A stretch of 64,000 nt of DNA, from assembly GCA_025667525.1 (NCBI GenBank), contig JANFOE010000577.1:1-64000 (forward strand), in the 5' to 3' direction. This DNA comes from Glebionis coronaria (Eukaryota > Streptophyta > Magnoliopsida > Asterales > Asteraceae). The position numbers were made by a program, and so were the translations under genes. How positions within the stretch are numbered: position 1 is the first letter of the stretch; every line of letters begins with the position of its first letter. Below the pieces are notes generated by a model that saw nothing but the letters and a program-made list of their open reading frames with translations, was not told the DNA's origin and did not search any database. This document shows positions 43,301 through 56,779 of the stretch, one piece after another.

Positions 43301-46300
43301 AAGACTTATAATGTATACTTGATATGTTCTGTTTTTCTTGTAAACGTGTGAACATATAATTCTTGAACTTCTATGTCTTCTTGTAAACACAAGGTTCTCG
43401 CATTGTTCAAAAAATATACATTATAGCATGCACCTGGATTTAAAATACTGATATTGTAATTTGGTACATGATCCAATTGACAAGTATTTAATCCAAAGAG
43501 TATTAAGTTATCTATGGAATTCTGATGAAGTCTCACAATTCCAATACTCGTAGAATACCAAATTATTATGGTATGTCTAAAGAGTTGAAACAAACTATAT
43601 TCATATAGTTTGATTTATGATAGCTTTAGTTATTCTGCCTCCATGATCTATCAAGGTTAGAAAATTGTGTGTCATTGATACACTCAATATAGTTCAAACC
43701 TAGAAGGTATTCAAGACAACCCATAACTGGAAACCCTAATTTATTAGGGATTTTCGGTTGTTCCACACAAACCAATCAAATCTTAAAACCTTTTAGGTTT
43801 TTCGATTTCCTACACTTTCGTGCTTGATGAATGTAGTGTTGGTGTTCCTCCTAGCTTGACGTAACACAAACCTTTTCTAAGGTTATTGGTTAAAAGAGTG
43901 ATACAAGAATTAGGGTTCATGCTAGAAACCCTAATTAGGGTTCTTGGGAGAAATCCCAATATGTCTTGATTAAATTCTTTAATTTGTTAATATCTTATGA
44001 AGCATACTATTAACAAACTTGAGATAAGAATTTAAAATGTGTTTTGTAGTCTCTCTATTAAGAACAATTTATTGTCGCTTAAATACTTAGTATTTAGAGA
44101 ATGATCTCTACTTACAAAAGTAAGTGGGAGTTATAACAAATCTTGAAGATATTCAAAAGCAAAATACACAACCTTCAAAATCCACTTGTTGATGTCATAT
44201 TTTGGTTAAGCATGGAAATGTCAAACCAAAGTAAATGTTACTCTCATTCATAAATCTGCAAATATACCTCATCACTTGATTGATATTTTAATATCAATGC
44301 TGAGGAATATAAGTTAGGAGATCTTGGTAATCTACTAACTGCTAATGAATATTATCATATTTTGAATCTGATAAATGTCTTAGAACAATGAATGATAAGA
44401 TGCAATCCTTAAAGGGAAAATCAATCTCCTAAAATTTGATTGATGTTTCTCCTAATTATAAACCTATGAGGTTGGTTAGAGTTTCTTTTGAAGAAAGACT
44501 CACAAGGACAAAATGGTATACATAATTAATGCATGGCTAATAATAGGAAGCTTTTAATTATACTCAAGCAATTGACTATAATTAAATCATTCTTCTATGC
44601 AAGCATTGATTAAATAAAGATAATTGATTGTCATATATGTTTCTATGTAAATGGAATATGTCAATTAAACTTTATAGTTTCCCTTTATGATTACCTTTTA
44701 GCGAGGATGGTGTATAATCAAAAAGATTATGAATCTATAAAATCTTTATTGAGTATACAAGAAGATTAATTCAAGTATGGATTAAATCATGCATCTAGAA
44801 ACTAAATCTAGAATTTAATTCAATATGATTTTGGTTAAATTTAGATAGTTTGGAGTACACTTGACATTGAGTGGGAGCACTATGTTTTTCCTTTAAAATT
44901 CATATGTTGTATAACATATTGAAGACGTCATTCCATTTAAGCTAGCTGATGTAATCCTTAAGTTTGGAATGAAACTTCATTTGAATTTATGGAATAAAAC
45001 AAATGACTTTGGAATAAATGTTTATTGATATAAGCATATACGGTAATTAAGTCCAACACAATGCAATACATCATTCAAAGCGAGTCTTGATTGATATATT
45101 TCACTTGACATAATTTATAACATGAATGGAAACCTTATGTTTTTAACTAAGGATTCATTATGTATAAATATTATATTGTGTATACGACTTGTTGTCATTT
45201 TTGTACAAGAGCAAAGTGAGATGACAAAAACAATATCTAATTGAGAGTATTTAGATTGTTGTTAAAACAAATGTTTACGAATTATAAAGCATAGTGATGT
45301 ATGTGTACACTGATGCTAGAGGATAATCAATCTAGTAAAGTGAGATGTTATCATTTATGATAAATCTGCTAAACTAGATGTGCTCACAATGAGCATTGTT
45401 GCATTACACATTAAGGAATAAGAATACTTTACATTTTAAGAAACTGTAAAGATGACTGTCAGCATATCGTTGATGTTAAATACCTTATGCAAGGATTGAC
45501 GATATCCCCTACTATGAAACTTGCAAATAGTATGAGCATGTAAGAAAAGACACTCATCTTGTTTTCCAAATCTTTCACAATTGAGAAATTTGAAACAAGT
45601 ATTCGGAAACTTTACTTAGATAACTATTTAGCTTTCTTGTTAAAGAATAGTTGAGAATGTTGGAAACATTTGACGTCAACTTGCTAAATTAGTTTCATGC
45701 ATATCTATTTTAGTATTTGGATAATTGGGATGGTAAGACAATAATTACTTTCTGATGAATAAAGATAGTTGGTATTTGTTATTCATTCATATAATTATTG
45801 TTGCCCTATGTTTGTATGTTTAAATCCTTGAATATTTGATTATTCTAAATATGTCCATTGTCGGTTAGCAATATGGGAGTATTGTCTACATTAAGACAAA
45901 TGTGAGTGTTGGTTATATTCTTTGAATATATGGACGGTTCCCACCAAACTCATATGTTATTCATAAGGGATGCGTACTGGACACCCCGAACTTTCGAATC
46001 GTTACTTTTGAATCCTTGTCATGAGTAAGATTTCGAAAATGGTGATTAAGTCATCATCCTTAGACTTGAGATGCAAACAAGTTTGTGCATGTGTGAATAT
46101 TACTTCTTGATTCTATGTCCAACGCTAGTTCGCCAAACCTAGTTATAAAGACTTTAATTGGAAGTGTTGTGAAGTAGCATCCACAGACACTTGTAGTCAA
46201 TATAGAATTTGTTCCTCCACTTGATATAGTGCAGTGAAGTACCACTGGGCCCTCTCCAGAATTAATCAGATAATTGTGTGGCCGCACCCAAAGTGTAAAT

Positions 46301-46575
46301 CAATATGATACTTGTTTACGTTTGGTATATCTGAATTAACTTCTATAACGAGAAACTATAATTTAAACTTCATGGAATGAGTTAGGATCCATATCCATGG
46401 TTTATACGGTACTAGTAACAAAGGGATTATTATTAGCAAGTCACATAATCGTATACCATTAATACTTTTGAGATATTCTTCTTGAAACTATACCTCAGTC
46501 ATTTCCGGTTATAATGAAGTGTTGCTAGATACTTCATTATGGACGCTGTATGTCTAAACTCTCACAAGTGGGAGC

Positions 46576-47594
46576 TGTTGGGATATGCGATCGTTTAGCC
46601 ATCAGAAATACGTGAGCCTATCAGGGGCACACACTCAATACAGAGAACACACTTTTATTTACGTTTTATTATTTATAATTAAACGTTTAATAAAAACTTC
46701 ACTTATTATTTAATTAACGGTGGTTAAATTAATTAACGGGATTTAATTAATTTATCGTGAGTGCGTTATTTAAATTTTGGAAGGAAATCGAATTCTAGAA
46801 ACCCTAAGGCCAATCGGCCGAATATATTGTATATAGGGGGTTCTAGAAGATTTTTTGGTTGTTGGTTTTTGGCAAGTGAATATTCAAGAATATTTGATTA
46901 AGGTAATCCTTTCCTTAATTGGTTTCTTGGGTTGGGCCTTAAAGATTTTGAGGAGGTGGAGAATGTGTATAAATACACAAACACCTAGCTCATAATTTTT
47001 GTCTCTCCCTTCCCTCTTGTTGTTGCGTCTGATCAACCCAAACACTACACCAAAACCATACGATTTTCCTATTAACCCTAAAATCACATAAAGGTTAAAC
47101 CTTTATAAGATCAATCCTTTTTTGGTGGTTTTCTTATAAAGTCTTAAGCTTTATAACTAAACCCTAGATCTCTAAATCTAGGTTTTAGTTCTCCCTTGGT
47201 GGTTCGACATACATAAACCCTAATTAGGGTTTATGTGATTTATTGGGTTAATCAATCTTGTAACGTTCTATAAACCGATCCTTACGTAATCCCAATTAGG
47301 GTTTTGGATCTAGGGTTTCTAGTTACAAGATGTAAACACTTGTTGTTTGAGAAGTGAAGTTACTACTAGCATCGTAGTGATGTTCGTTTGACGTGTCGTG
47401 TGAGCAAACGATGGAGACGGTAATTTAGCCGTTGAAATTCAAGATCAAGATCAAGACGTATTAATTGATTTATTCAATTAATTAAAGGTTGGTTTTAAAT
47501 TGTTTTTATTATGTGCTTAATCATGTATGTTATACTAGATCCATTCCGCTGCGTACTCGTAGTTAATGGTTAACTAGTATTCAAAATTCCAACA
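46576..47594 (+). repeat. 3' LTR of the LARD-like element
   Basis: It is 1,019 bp, a near-identical partner of 39320-40334 with the same TATA box and AAACCCTA-rich leader. It is directly preceded by TCACAAGTGGGAGC, the presumed polypurine tract, and followed by ATAAA. Confidence 0.88.
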
Positions 47595-47599
47595 ATAAA

Positions 47600-49300
47600 T
47601 GTTGGCATGTGATTCCTACTATCCTTGTTAACATATGTTATACAGTATGCATGTTATATATCTATATATCTTATTGGTTTGACCATCAATAACAGTACCA
47701 CATGTCTAGTTGTGTATCATTAGCCAACTTGCAATAAAATATAAAGTTATTAGTCGTGTGATTAGAGGCTAATATTTTCTTATTGTTATTGTGTGCACTG
47801 CATTCCTAATTCTATGCTCCGTAACAAATTCTACTTTTCTAAGTCAGCTAAAACAGTGATAACTTTAATCAAGGGCTAAGTATAAAATGAGACAAAAAGT
47901 ACATGGTGTTGTCCCAAGTAGGACAACTTTTTTTTCTTCTAAAATAAGACATGTACTTTTGATAATCTGATCAACTAGGTTTGTTGTTTGCCACGTGTCC
48001 ATCTGATCAACCCACTTTCATTTATTTTATTAATATCTTCTCTCAAGATTTGACCTATACATGTCCCCACCCACTGATAAACCGACGGCTGATCAACCAC
48101 TTTTGATCAACCACAGTACTTTTTTATTAATATTTTTTCCTGAGGTATGACCTACACTTGTCCCCACCTACTGATCAACCGACGGCTGATCAACCACTTT
48201 TAATCAACTAAAAGTACTTTTTTCTAGGGAAGGAACATTAATTTTTTTTCTTAAATCTTGTGTTTATTCTTTTGATCGTACTTGTTTCTGTCCTTTTTTT
48301 AAAATGTTTATATGTGAATTATACTTGTTTATATTAGACTTAGATTATATGTTTTTGAATTCATTTTTCTATCATAATTCGTTTGGTAATTTTTTTTTTC
48401 ATAATCTCATCCACTCGTTTCTTAACTAACTGATTCATGATTAATTGATTATTGATTAATTGATTATTGTTTTAATAGATTCATGATTAAGGTTTAATGA
48501 CTAATTTACAATTTTATTTTTCTTTATACTTGATTGAATAGAATGATTTTTCTTTATACTGATTAAGGTTTTTAATAGAATGAAGTTGTTAATTTTTTTT
48601 TTAATTTAATTGATTGGTAAATAATTTTTTTTAATTTAACTGATTGGTAAATATTAAATAATTTTTTAATTTAATTGATTGGTTAATAGAATGATTGGTA
48701 AATATTATTCTGTAAATAATTTTTTTTGAATTAGTGTAAGATTTGCCTTGGATAGTCAACGAAGTTTTTAGGGCTATCATCACTCTAAGGTAAGATTGTT
48801 GGCGGTTTAGTAGTGAGTAGTAATTCCCACCTGGTCTCCATTTTTAGGGCTGCTTGTAGTGAGTACTTTTGTTATTTACTTTCAATGTGGTGTTAAAATC
48901 CCTGCTGGTCTCCATTTTTTAAGTATAGAAATTGGCGTAACTTAATTCGTTTGTAAAGATCTCATCTTTAGAAGTTAAGGATGACTACATCATTTGTTTG
49001 AGGAATATTATAGCTCATTTGTATAACACTTCGTTGGGTCGATCTAAGTATGGTTTATTGGCAAGATATATCTCTTTGAGACATCATTAATACTGTCATT
49101 TCAGCTAAGTAGGATTACAATTATTGATTAGGTTGTTTCTCTTGTTTTATAGCTAAGTGTGTCATGAACTAACTTTCTTGTGAAGTGAGTTGCAAAATAA
49201 GAACTCTTTACATAAAAAAGGGTAAATGAATAGAGTTTGTTGTTCCATCGATTTTATATGACAAACTTTTGACCGTTTTTCTAATTCTTATGTGATTTAG
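47600..49300. other. Spacer with a 98-bp tandem repeat
   Basis: 48025-48122 and 48123-48220 repeat one another (CTGATMAACCGACGGCTGAT, TGTCCCCACC). A TTGATTATTGATTAATTGAT-type simple sequence fills about 48430-48720. The 5' exons of the downstream DUF1985 gene may lie in 48.7-49.3 kb but could not be identified. Confidence 0.5.
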
Positions 49301-52275
49301 GAGTATCACGCTACGGTGCACGCTAGGAGCAAGCTCTATCATTTCCCTCTGATTAAGGATAGGCTAGGAATTGATCGTAGTGAATTATTTCGTTCCACAT
49401 GCTTTGGTCGTTGGTTGGATTTAACTTATGTTGACAACGAGGAAGGTATCATACATTATATGATACAGAAGCAAAAGTTCTCTGATAGTCATCACTATGA
49501 TTTTCCACTCATTTATAATGTCAACGGACATACCCTACATTTTGGTCGTCGTGAATTTTGTCCCATTACCGGCTTTAAATTTGGGACATTTAGCTTCCGT
49601 AAGTTTAGGGAGGGTGACATCAGTTTCTGTGATCGAGTATTCCCTGAAAAGATACGGGAGTATGTTAAGATCATAGACCTTTTAGGACTGATTGAGGATG
49701 AAGATCTTTTTTCCAAGTTGTCTGATGAAGACTCTATACGAGTTTGTCTACTTTTATCTTTGGAAGTGATATTTATGGGTCATGAGCTAAAATCAGTTGT
49801 TGACGATGTTTTCCTTAGAACGGTTGAGAATCTGGATGAGTGGAACGCTTTTAATTGGGGTGAATACATTTGGCGTGAGTTATATGCTTCAATCAGAAAT
49901 TTGCACTCAAATAATCAAGATTCGCACATGAAAGCCTTGCAAAAAAACCCAAACTTTATTCCGTCATATACTTTATCTGGATTTCTTTTGTGTTTCAAGG
50001 TTAGTATTTTTACATAAGCAGTTATATTGATATTTAAAGAATTATTGTTTCTTTTATGTTGATGTATAATTTTTATACTTTTTAGATCTGGATTCTAGAG
50101 TCTTCAAGTGTGTGTGATCGCTGGTTTAAGAAAACTTCTCAAGAGATCCCGAGAGGCCGTTTCTGGTCAAAGCACTCAAGTTTTCAACACTTGGAGTATT
50201 TTGGCGAACTTTTTCCACAGGTATAAGCATTTTTTTTTGGGTATTGTTTCATAGCAAGTGTTTGTGTTAAAATTCATAACAGTTAGTATAAAGGGGTGTT
50301 TGGTTTTAGGCAGGATTAGCTTTTGGGTGACACAAATTTGTTAGAATTGGTTAACAGCTTAGTGGTCTTTGTGCCTGTTAGAATATAGGATAGGGTAGGC
50401 GTATATTATCTGGTATTAGATTTTAGGTTACTTTTTGTAGTTATAGTTAGATACTCAAACTCACCGTATCATCTTACTAAACCAGCATATGTGTAAGATA
50501 TATTACGCCCACACAGTAGGTATTTCTAACTTATATGGTCTATAACCCACCGTTTAACCAACAACCATATTCTAGTATCATGTTTACTGTATACATCACA
50601 CGTTTAATAAGGGCCCGTTTAATAATGGTGTTTTTGTTAGGCCCAAAAAACCAACAGTGACCTATACCCTACAAGAGTAGAGGCCCAGTCAGAGTGGTAT
50701 ACAGGCAGCAATCATTTTTTCAAGTGGTATACACCTAGAGCGCCGCCTGTTGAATTTGGAGGTCTTTTTGGTGAGTATCTGAAAAAATTGAAAGCATTTC
50801 GCTTGGCTAGTGAAGAGTATCAAGCCAGCCAGAGTTTTAGTAAAGATGGGCCACTAGTTAACCGAGTTATTGCGTTGGAGAGTTTATGTGAGAGTCTGAT
50901 GATTCTACCCAAAGAGATAAAAAGTTTGAAGGCCAGGATTTACAAGCTTGAGACTATCCTTAATTTAATCATGAAACGTAAACAGAACCCCGTTGTTCAA
51001 AAGGCCAAGGTAATTCCCGTATTATTTTATCAACACCCTTCTACATTAACTGGTGTTTGGGATAGTAAGAAAGCAAAACTTAGTAGTAGAGACCTAAAAC
51101 CATTTTTCATTTTTAATTTACTTTTTTACAGGAGACAGCTGAAAGTATTGGTAAGGAATGTGATCTGGCTGCTAAGTATTTGAGTGATGAAGACATTGTC
51201 TTTAATGATTTGGTTGATCATTTGGATGATTTTTTTGGCACGGTTAGTGAACGATCTACCTTGTGAATTTCCAAAATTGTAATTTTTATTGACCACTTAT
51301 ATTTGTAAGTGAAATTTTTACACACAGAAAGGTGATGTTGAACGGTCACAATCAACGGATGAATGTTTAAAAGCTGAGAAGCTAGTTACTGAACATAACA
51401 GGCTTGCTGAGGTTAAGAGAGTGAGGAACAAAAGTTTGTTGGAAGAACAAAAATGCATGAAAAGTATCTATTCATATACACACAATCACATTAAACTTGC
51501 CTTACAGAAATGTGGAACAAACAAGAGGCGGTATGTTAATGTCCGCATGCCACTGTTTGTAGATGATTCAGTCCACAAAGTCCCAAGCTTTGATACACTA
51601 AAAAATCAAAAGAATATGCTTGATACAGAACTGCTTGACAGATGTCAAGCACTTGAACCTTGGATAGAGGTATGAGTTTAGGACTACTTTATTTGTATTT
51701 GTTTTTGTTACCATTTACTTATAATAATTGGTTTTATTTATGCTGTTCAGAATCTCAAGCGACCATACAAATCTATTGACAAAGTTTATTGTGATTACTA
51801 TGTCGAGAAGTTTTTGATTACCAATGGCTGGCAGAATTGCAAGTTCCCTTGGTCCAATGACATTGTGGTCAACCGTAGTTTCTAGGACAGTTTTATTGGG
51901 GAGGATGAAAATCGTGTAGGTTGGTTTCTTGACGAGGTAAGCTACATTCTCAAAAACTGTACACAGTTTATTTCCATTAGTATTATGTAGGTATGTTTTT
52001 TTTGACAAAGAGTTTCTGATTGCCATACAGCACATTGATTTATGGTTGTGGTACATCTGGCGGTTTAGAAAATCTTCTCATGACTGGTCAATTGTTAGTT
52101 GTTACTTTCTTACGCTTCTATTAGGTGACTCGATTCCTTTGTTTTATGCAACCAACGAAATATACCCTATGGCATGGACTGATGTTGAGCAGGTAATTTT
52201 TGGATGCACAGTTTGGTAAATTTTTTTTGTTATTGAAATAGGTTAATTATAAATGTATAAAACTTTGTAGGTCTT
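49301..52275 (+). pseudogene. DUF1985 / Ulp1-type gene, seven exons, interrupted
   Basis: Exons are 49301-49999, 50086-50220, 50641-51009, 51132-51242, 51328-51669, 51751-51936 and 52031-52192, all phase 0 with GT/AG borders (668 codons). Exon 1 holds the DUF1985 part (FRSTCFGRWLDL, LIYNVNGHTLHFGRREFCPI, TGFKFG). Exon 2 reads WILESSSVCDRWFKKT. Exons 3-5 are charged and partly coiled-coil-like. Exons 6-7 (WSIVSCYFLTLLLG, PLFYATNEIYPMAWTDVEQ) resemble the lead-in to the Ulp1 cysteine-protease domain. Two lesions are visible: an in-frame TAG at 51883-51885 (probably TGG, Trp, originally), and an LTR element inserted five bases into exon 8 (52271-52275). The catalytic protease part is not in the window. 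Such genes are often carried by Mutator-like elements, but no element ends were seen. Confidence 0.72.
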
Positions 52276-55200
52276 TGATGAGACTGCTTTTATACATGGT
52301 CTCATCGTCCAAAACGGCCTTAAAATGCATAAAATATCATAAAATAGGCCAAATATATGCTCGTGTTTGTTACTTGTGTATTTTTAGGTACGGATATTGT
52401 GGAATTGGCAAAAGACAACAAGAATCATTCAAAAACGAACACGGGAAACGAAGACGCACAATGAACCAAGCTCACTTTTGGAAATTTGCAAAAAGACCCC
52501 TCAAGTTTGAAGAATTGGCAAAAATGGCCCCTCATCTTTGAAGAACTTGTCATATTTGACCCTCCATTTATCAAATATACAAGATTGATCCTCCATGTTT
52601 GAAGAATGAACAAATTCAGCCCTTGGAAAATGTTTAAATGAGCTAAAGTTAATCAAAAGGGTCAAAAGGACTTGACTTGCAATTGGTTGTGGACTGATTG
52701 TGAAAGAAAGTTAACAAGATATTGCATTTGGACTAACTTTGCAAAAAGTTAACAAGTTTCTACGTTAGTTTGGGGACTGGTAATGTAAAACCCATCTCTT
52801 AGCCCAATACCCTCCCAAGCCCATTTCCATTCTACCCGGTTTAATATTAAACCCAAGTCAACCAAGTCAAAACCCCACTAATCCTATATTTCCCTCCCAT
52901 AACAATTTTTTAAAATCTATTTTACCTAAACCAGATTAAAACCAACCTTAATCCACCAAGAACCCTAAACCACCCAGATTAATTAGCCTCCAATTCAAAG
53001 GGTTTTAAGCCCAATTTGTCCAGATTGTTAATTAAACAAACCCTCAACCAAACCCACCTCACACAATCGTGCCACGTGGCCTGTGGTCCTCTCCCCAACC
53101 CTCCCCTGCTCTTGTCACTTTCACACAGCCCAATACCCCGACCAATTCAACGGTTTGATTGCATTCCTTTGCCTCCAAGGCTATTTCAACGCCCAAGATC
53201 AAGTCCACAAGCTGTCAATCACATGTATCCAACTTTTTGACCAAGATTCGTCAACAAGAAGAGGGCAAATTGGAGATTTCCATAAATTAGGGTTTTCATC
53301 TTTGTATTTTTTTAATTTTTAGCCTAGAATGTTCTATTAGGTGTATAAAATGATGAGCCTGTTCATCATTTTAGCTTGTTCCAGTTTTCAAGCTCTCACT
53401 TGTAATCCCTTTTTAAAGAAATAAAAGTTTGGTTTTTGAGAAATTCAATTATAATTCCTTTTTATTGTTTTTAAAAGTTGTGTGTTGTGTGAAGCTTGAT
53501 TCTGAGTTCCATTCTTAATTTGGTTAAGTGATTTTGAGGTTTCAAAATATTTCAAAGGTTTTCTGAAATTTGGAGATTTGTGTTAGAAATCTGTTTAAAG
53601 TTTGGAAATCTAGAGGTTAATTGTGTTGGATTAAGTGTTATCTAAACGTGTAAGAAGTTTTAAAAAGGTTTGGAAGAGTTTAAGAAAGAAAGAAAAAGTA
53701 AACAGAAAATATATTGGATTGTATTATTTTGTGTTTGCTTTGATCTTTGTCATAAACAGGTGTGAAGGTTGTTGATAATTGATCAGCACCAACCCGTGTT
53801 GGTAAGGAGGTGGATATTCATCCACTAGGACCCTTGGATGTAAGGGTTCTAAGGTAAATCCATTTTACCTTTGTGAAAATTTCAGAAAAAATGCTTTTGA
53901 GTGATCTTGTATGATTTTGTGATAAAGTGTGTTAAAGCTGTTTCATTTGAGTTTGTATACTTGTGTGATGCTATTTGATTCAGATTTATTAAGTTTTTAA
54001 AGGTTTTTGTCTGTTAAAAGTTGGTTTACAAAATCTAATAGGGTGTTTGGATATAAGGTTTAGCAGGGCACAAGTTTTGATTAGTGATTTTAAAACATGT
54101 TAGAGTAAGTAAGAAAGGTTAGGATAGGTTGTTTGCTTGTTGTGTTATAATTTGGTACAAGTTTTGAGTAAGTTGGTGTGTTAAAAAGGAAAACATATAG
54201 CTAAGATCTGCTTATGCCATAATCTGCCTGTTTTGTTGATTTATTTTGTGCTTGATCTTTGAAATCTGGTTAAGTGCTAGAGTGTTATAGGTTTGATTTG
54301 GTTTGTGAGTTGATTGGTGATTGTGTGTGCAAAAGATTGCAGTCTAAATCTCTTTGGTGTGCCTTAGATTGCTCAATAAGTCCACAGACCTACCAATTGT
54401 GTCACAGAAACTTAACATTGCCAGTTTATGCTTCATTTGTGATCATTTTGATTGATAAGTGCTGTTTACTTGTTTGTGTTGACTCCTTGTGCTTAAATAA
54501 GCACAAGGGTGCCTTTTGTCCACAATAATCACCACCAAATAAGCCATCACCAAGCTCATCTTGGTGTTTACTCACCTGTGAAAAAAGCAAGAACAACAAG
54601 CATAAGCTTGTGTTCAATTTGAGAACTGGACACATTTTGGTTCATAATTTGGCTTAATCATAGCTAAAAAGTAAGATTGGATTGGATTATAAGCTTGTCA
54701 AAGGTGTCAGATTGATTGGTATAAGAAAAAAAAAAAAATAATAGCAAAAATATTGCCCGCAACAGGACTCGAACACCAGACCTCTCGAAGGAGGGTTAGG
54801 TGTCCTACCGTTGATCTAGACATCTTTTTACGTTTACCTTTGTTTTCAAACTTTATTTAAACCGTTTTTCATTCCTTTGCTTATTAATAAGCCGTAGCTT
54901 ATTTTTGTTATTTTCAGCTTATTTGATAATCGTTTTTACTTCTTTTCATTTTTCCTAGGATCCTTATTAAGTTTCAGACTTTTCTAGCTAATTTTTATAT
55001 TTTTTACTTTATTAGATTATTTTCTAGGATTTATTTATTATACGTTTTTTATAAAATCAATAAAAAATAGTTAAAAGAATTTTAATTTTTAGGAAAAATA
55101 ATTTTTAGCTTTTAAAATAATATTTTGAGGTTTACAGCTTATTAGGTTTTCAATTTGGCTTATTTTTAATTTTATAAGATTTTAGGGTTTTTTAGCAACT

Positions 55201-56033
55201 TTAAAATTCAATATAAAATTATTTAATAGGTTTCAGGAAATTTGGTTTGCATTTTTGTTCTAATTAGAATATTTAGGATTTTTGAGAATTTTTTAGAATT
55301 TATTTGAGAACTTTTAATTTTTTAGAATATTTTAATATTATTTTATTCATTAAAATAAAAAGTTTTATTTTAATTTCTTTTTCATTTTTCCTAGGATCTT
55401 TATCATTAATTAAGACTTTTCCCATTTGTAGAATAATTTTTAGGCTTTTCAATTAATTTTTAGAATTAATTTAAGATTTAATTGTTTTTAATAGTTTTTA
55501 GGAGTTTAAAAATAGTTTAATTTGGTTTTAAAATTTTTAAAAATAGTTTTTAGTTTAATTAAGTCATTTTTGAGGTTTACAAACTATTAAATCTTGTTTA
55601 GGGCTTTTTAATATTTAAAAGTGATTTTTAGGGCTTTAATTAGCATTAAAAAGTCATTATTAAATTAATTAAAAGGTTTTGGCAAGTTTGGATTTTTTGT
55701 AAACTCTTAGAATATTATTTGGGATTTTTTAGTAATTTTTAGGAATCTTTAGGTTAAAATTTTAAATTTTGTGTTTTTTACGTTTTACGTCGTAACTTTC
55801 TAGTAGTGTTTTCGCCTTATTTTTCTATTTTTTTCGTCTTCGTCATTTTCTCTTCTTTTCTTCTCATTAATAATAGAAAACATAATTCAATCATTCAAAA
55901 CACAACACACGTGCCTCCTCGAGAGAACGAACTCACTTTCAAAGGTCATTTACACTCGGTTTTCCTAAATCGTCGTGCTTACCCTATATTATTGCACTTG
56001 TTTTCCTAAACAAGTGTGATTTTACAACTATCA
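52276..56033 (+). repeat. 5' LTR of the Athila-like element (3.76 kb)
   Basis: The length is set by TGATGAGACTG at 52276 (shared with 61919) and by ATCA at 56033, just before the primer site. A TATA box (GTGTATAAAATG, about 53341-53352) is followed by AAATAAAAG near 53420. 54840-55800 is very T-rich, with many TTTTTAGG words. Open frames of 60-90 codons in this LTR recur in the second LTR and have no family resemblance. Confidence 0.82.
54754..54822 (-). other. tRNA-Glu-like relic inside the LTR
   Basis: The minus strand reads GTCTAGATCAACGGTAGGAC, then CGAGAGGTCTGGTGTTCGAG and TCCTGTTGCGGGCA. The A-box-like start and the B box (GTGTTCGAGTCC) fit a plant tRNA such as tRNA-Glu. The anticodon arm and the 5' acceptor strand do not fold well, so it is not a working tRNA gene. 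It could be a tRNA pseudogene or a SINE head. Confidence 0.4.
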
Positions 56034-56036
56034 TTT

Positions 56037-56054
56037 TGGCGCCGCTGCCGGGGA
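56037..56054 (+). promoter_or_regulatory. Primer-binding site of the Athila-like element
   Basis: TGGCGCCGCTGCCGGGGA follows the LTR by three bases. This is the recognised Athila-type site for priming reverse transcription by a host tRNA. Its perfect state agrees with recent movement. Confidence 0.85.
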
Positions 56055-56779
56055 GGCGTGTTGTGTTTTGATTGACCATTGTTGTTTTCTATATTAGCCA
56101 TATAGTATTTGTATTAATAGCACTCTATTAATACGTATTATCGTTTATCGATTTTTGTGTGAATATTATTACTATATTGTATACGTAGAACAATAAATAC
56201 ACAAGTACTCCAAATACGTGAGCAATCACAACCTTGATTCGGGATTTCATCACTCGATCATTGTATTCGAATCTCAAACCAAAGAAAAAGGCAAAAATAG
56301 ATAAATACTTTCGTGAAGCTTAATCTTGATAATACAAACTATAAGGTGGGTATAAGGCGGTTGTATTTCACAACCTAAAGGAAAAAGGCTCTTAAGTGCT
56401 TCGCGCCGCCTCGTTTCCTCCGCTTGCTTGTGCGTATTTGATTTTGAGTGAATCGAGGGTTTTGCCGCCCAAAGTATTACTACATATCATATATATTTTC
56501 TTGGTTTCCATTTGATTAAACCCTCTTGAACGATTTGGTGTTCCACCATCGTTCTAAAGTCATCGAAGGCGTTCACTCCACGTGATCGTTTTCATTCCTT
56601 GAGGCCTTTTTAATCAAGAGATTTGATTAAGTGAGGAGATTTGTGGACTTGTTGTCTACTTAATATATTCACCATTTCCAAAAAAGTTTAATACAATCAA
56701 AAACCACAAAAAAAATTGAAAAAACACAAAATACCAAAAAGAATCTTCTTTGCTCGCCTTCTCGTTGTACGTGACGTTT

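Larger units (their letters stand above)
39320..47594 (+). mobile_element. LARD-like LTR retrotransposon without coding capacity
   Basis: The two LTRs (39320-40334 and 46576-47594) start TGTTGGGATATGCG and end TTCAAAATTCCARCA. The target duplication ATAAA is perfect (39315-39319 and 47595-47599). A degraded primer site follows the 5' LTR (GTGGCATCACGAG, near TGGTATCAGAGC), and a purine tract (AAGTGGGAGC) precedes the 3' LTR, giving + orientation. The 6.24-kb interior has no open frame above about 95 codons and no recognisable Gag, protease, RT or integrase motif. It would have depended on an autonomous, probably copia-type, partner. Confidence 0.85.

Noticed and set aside
40335..46575. Hidden gag-pol in the LARD-like interior
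   Set aside because: I scanned for RT (YVDD), integrase and zinc-knuckle motifs and found none. A profile search could still find highly decayed traces.
52276..54357. Small ORFs repeated at 52.3-53.3 and 61.9-63.0 kb as duplicated genes
   Set aside because: They are inside the two LTRs of one element, hence identical, and show no domain or codon signal.
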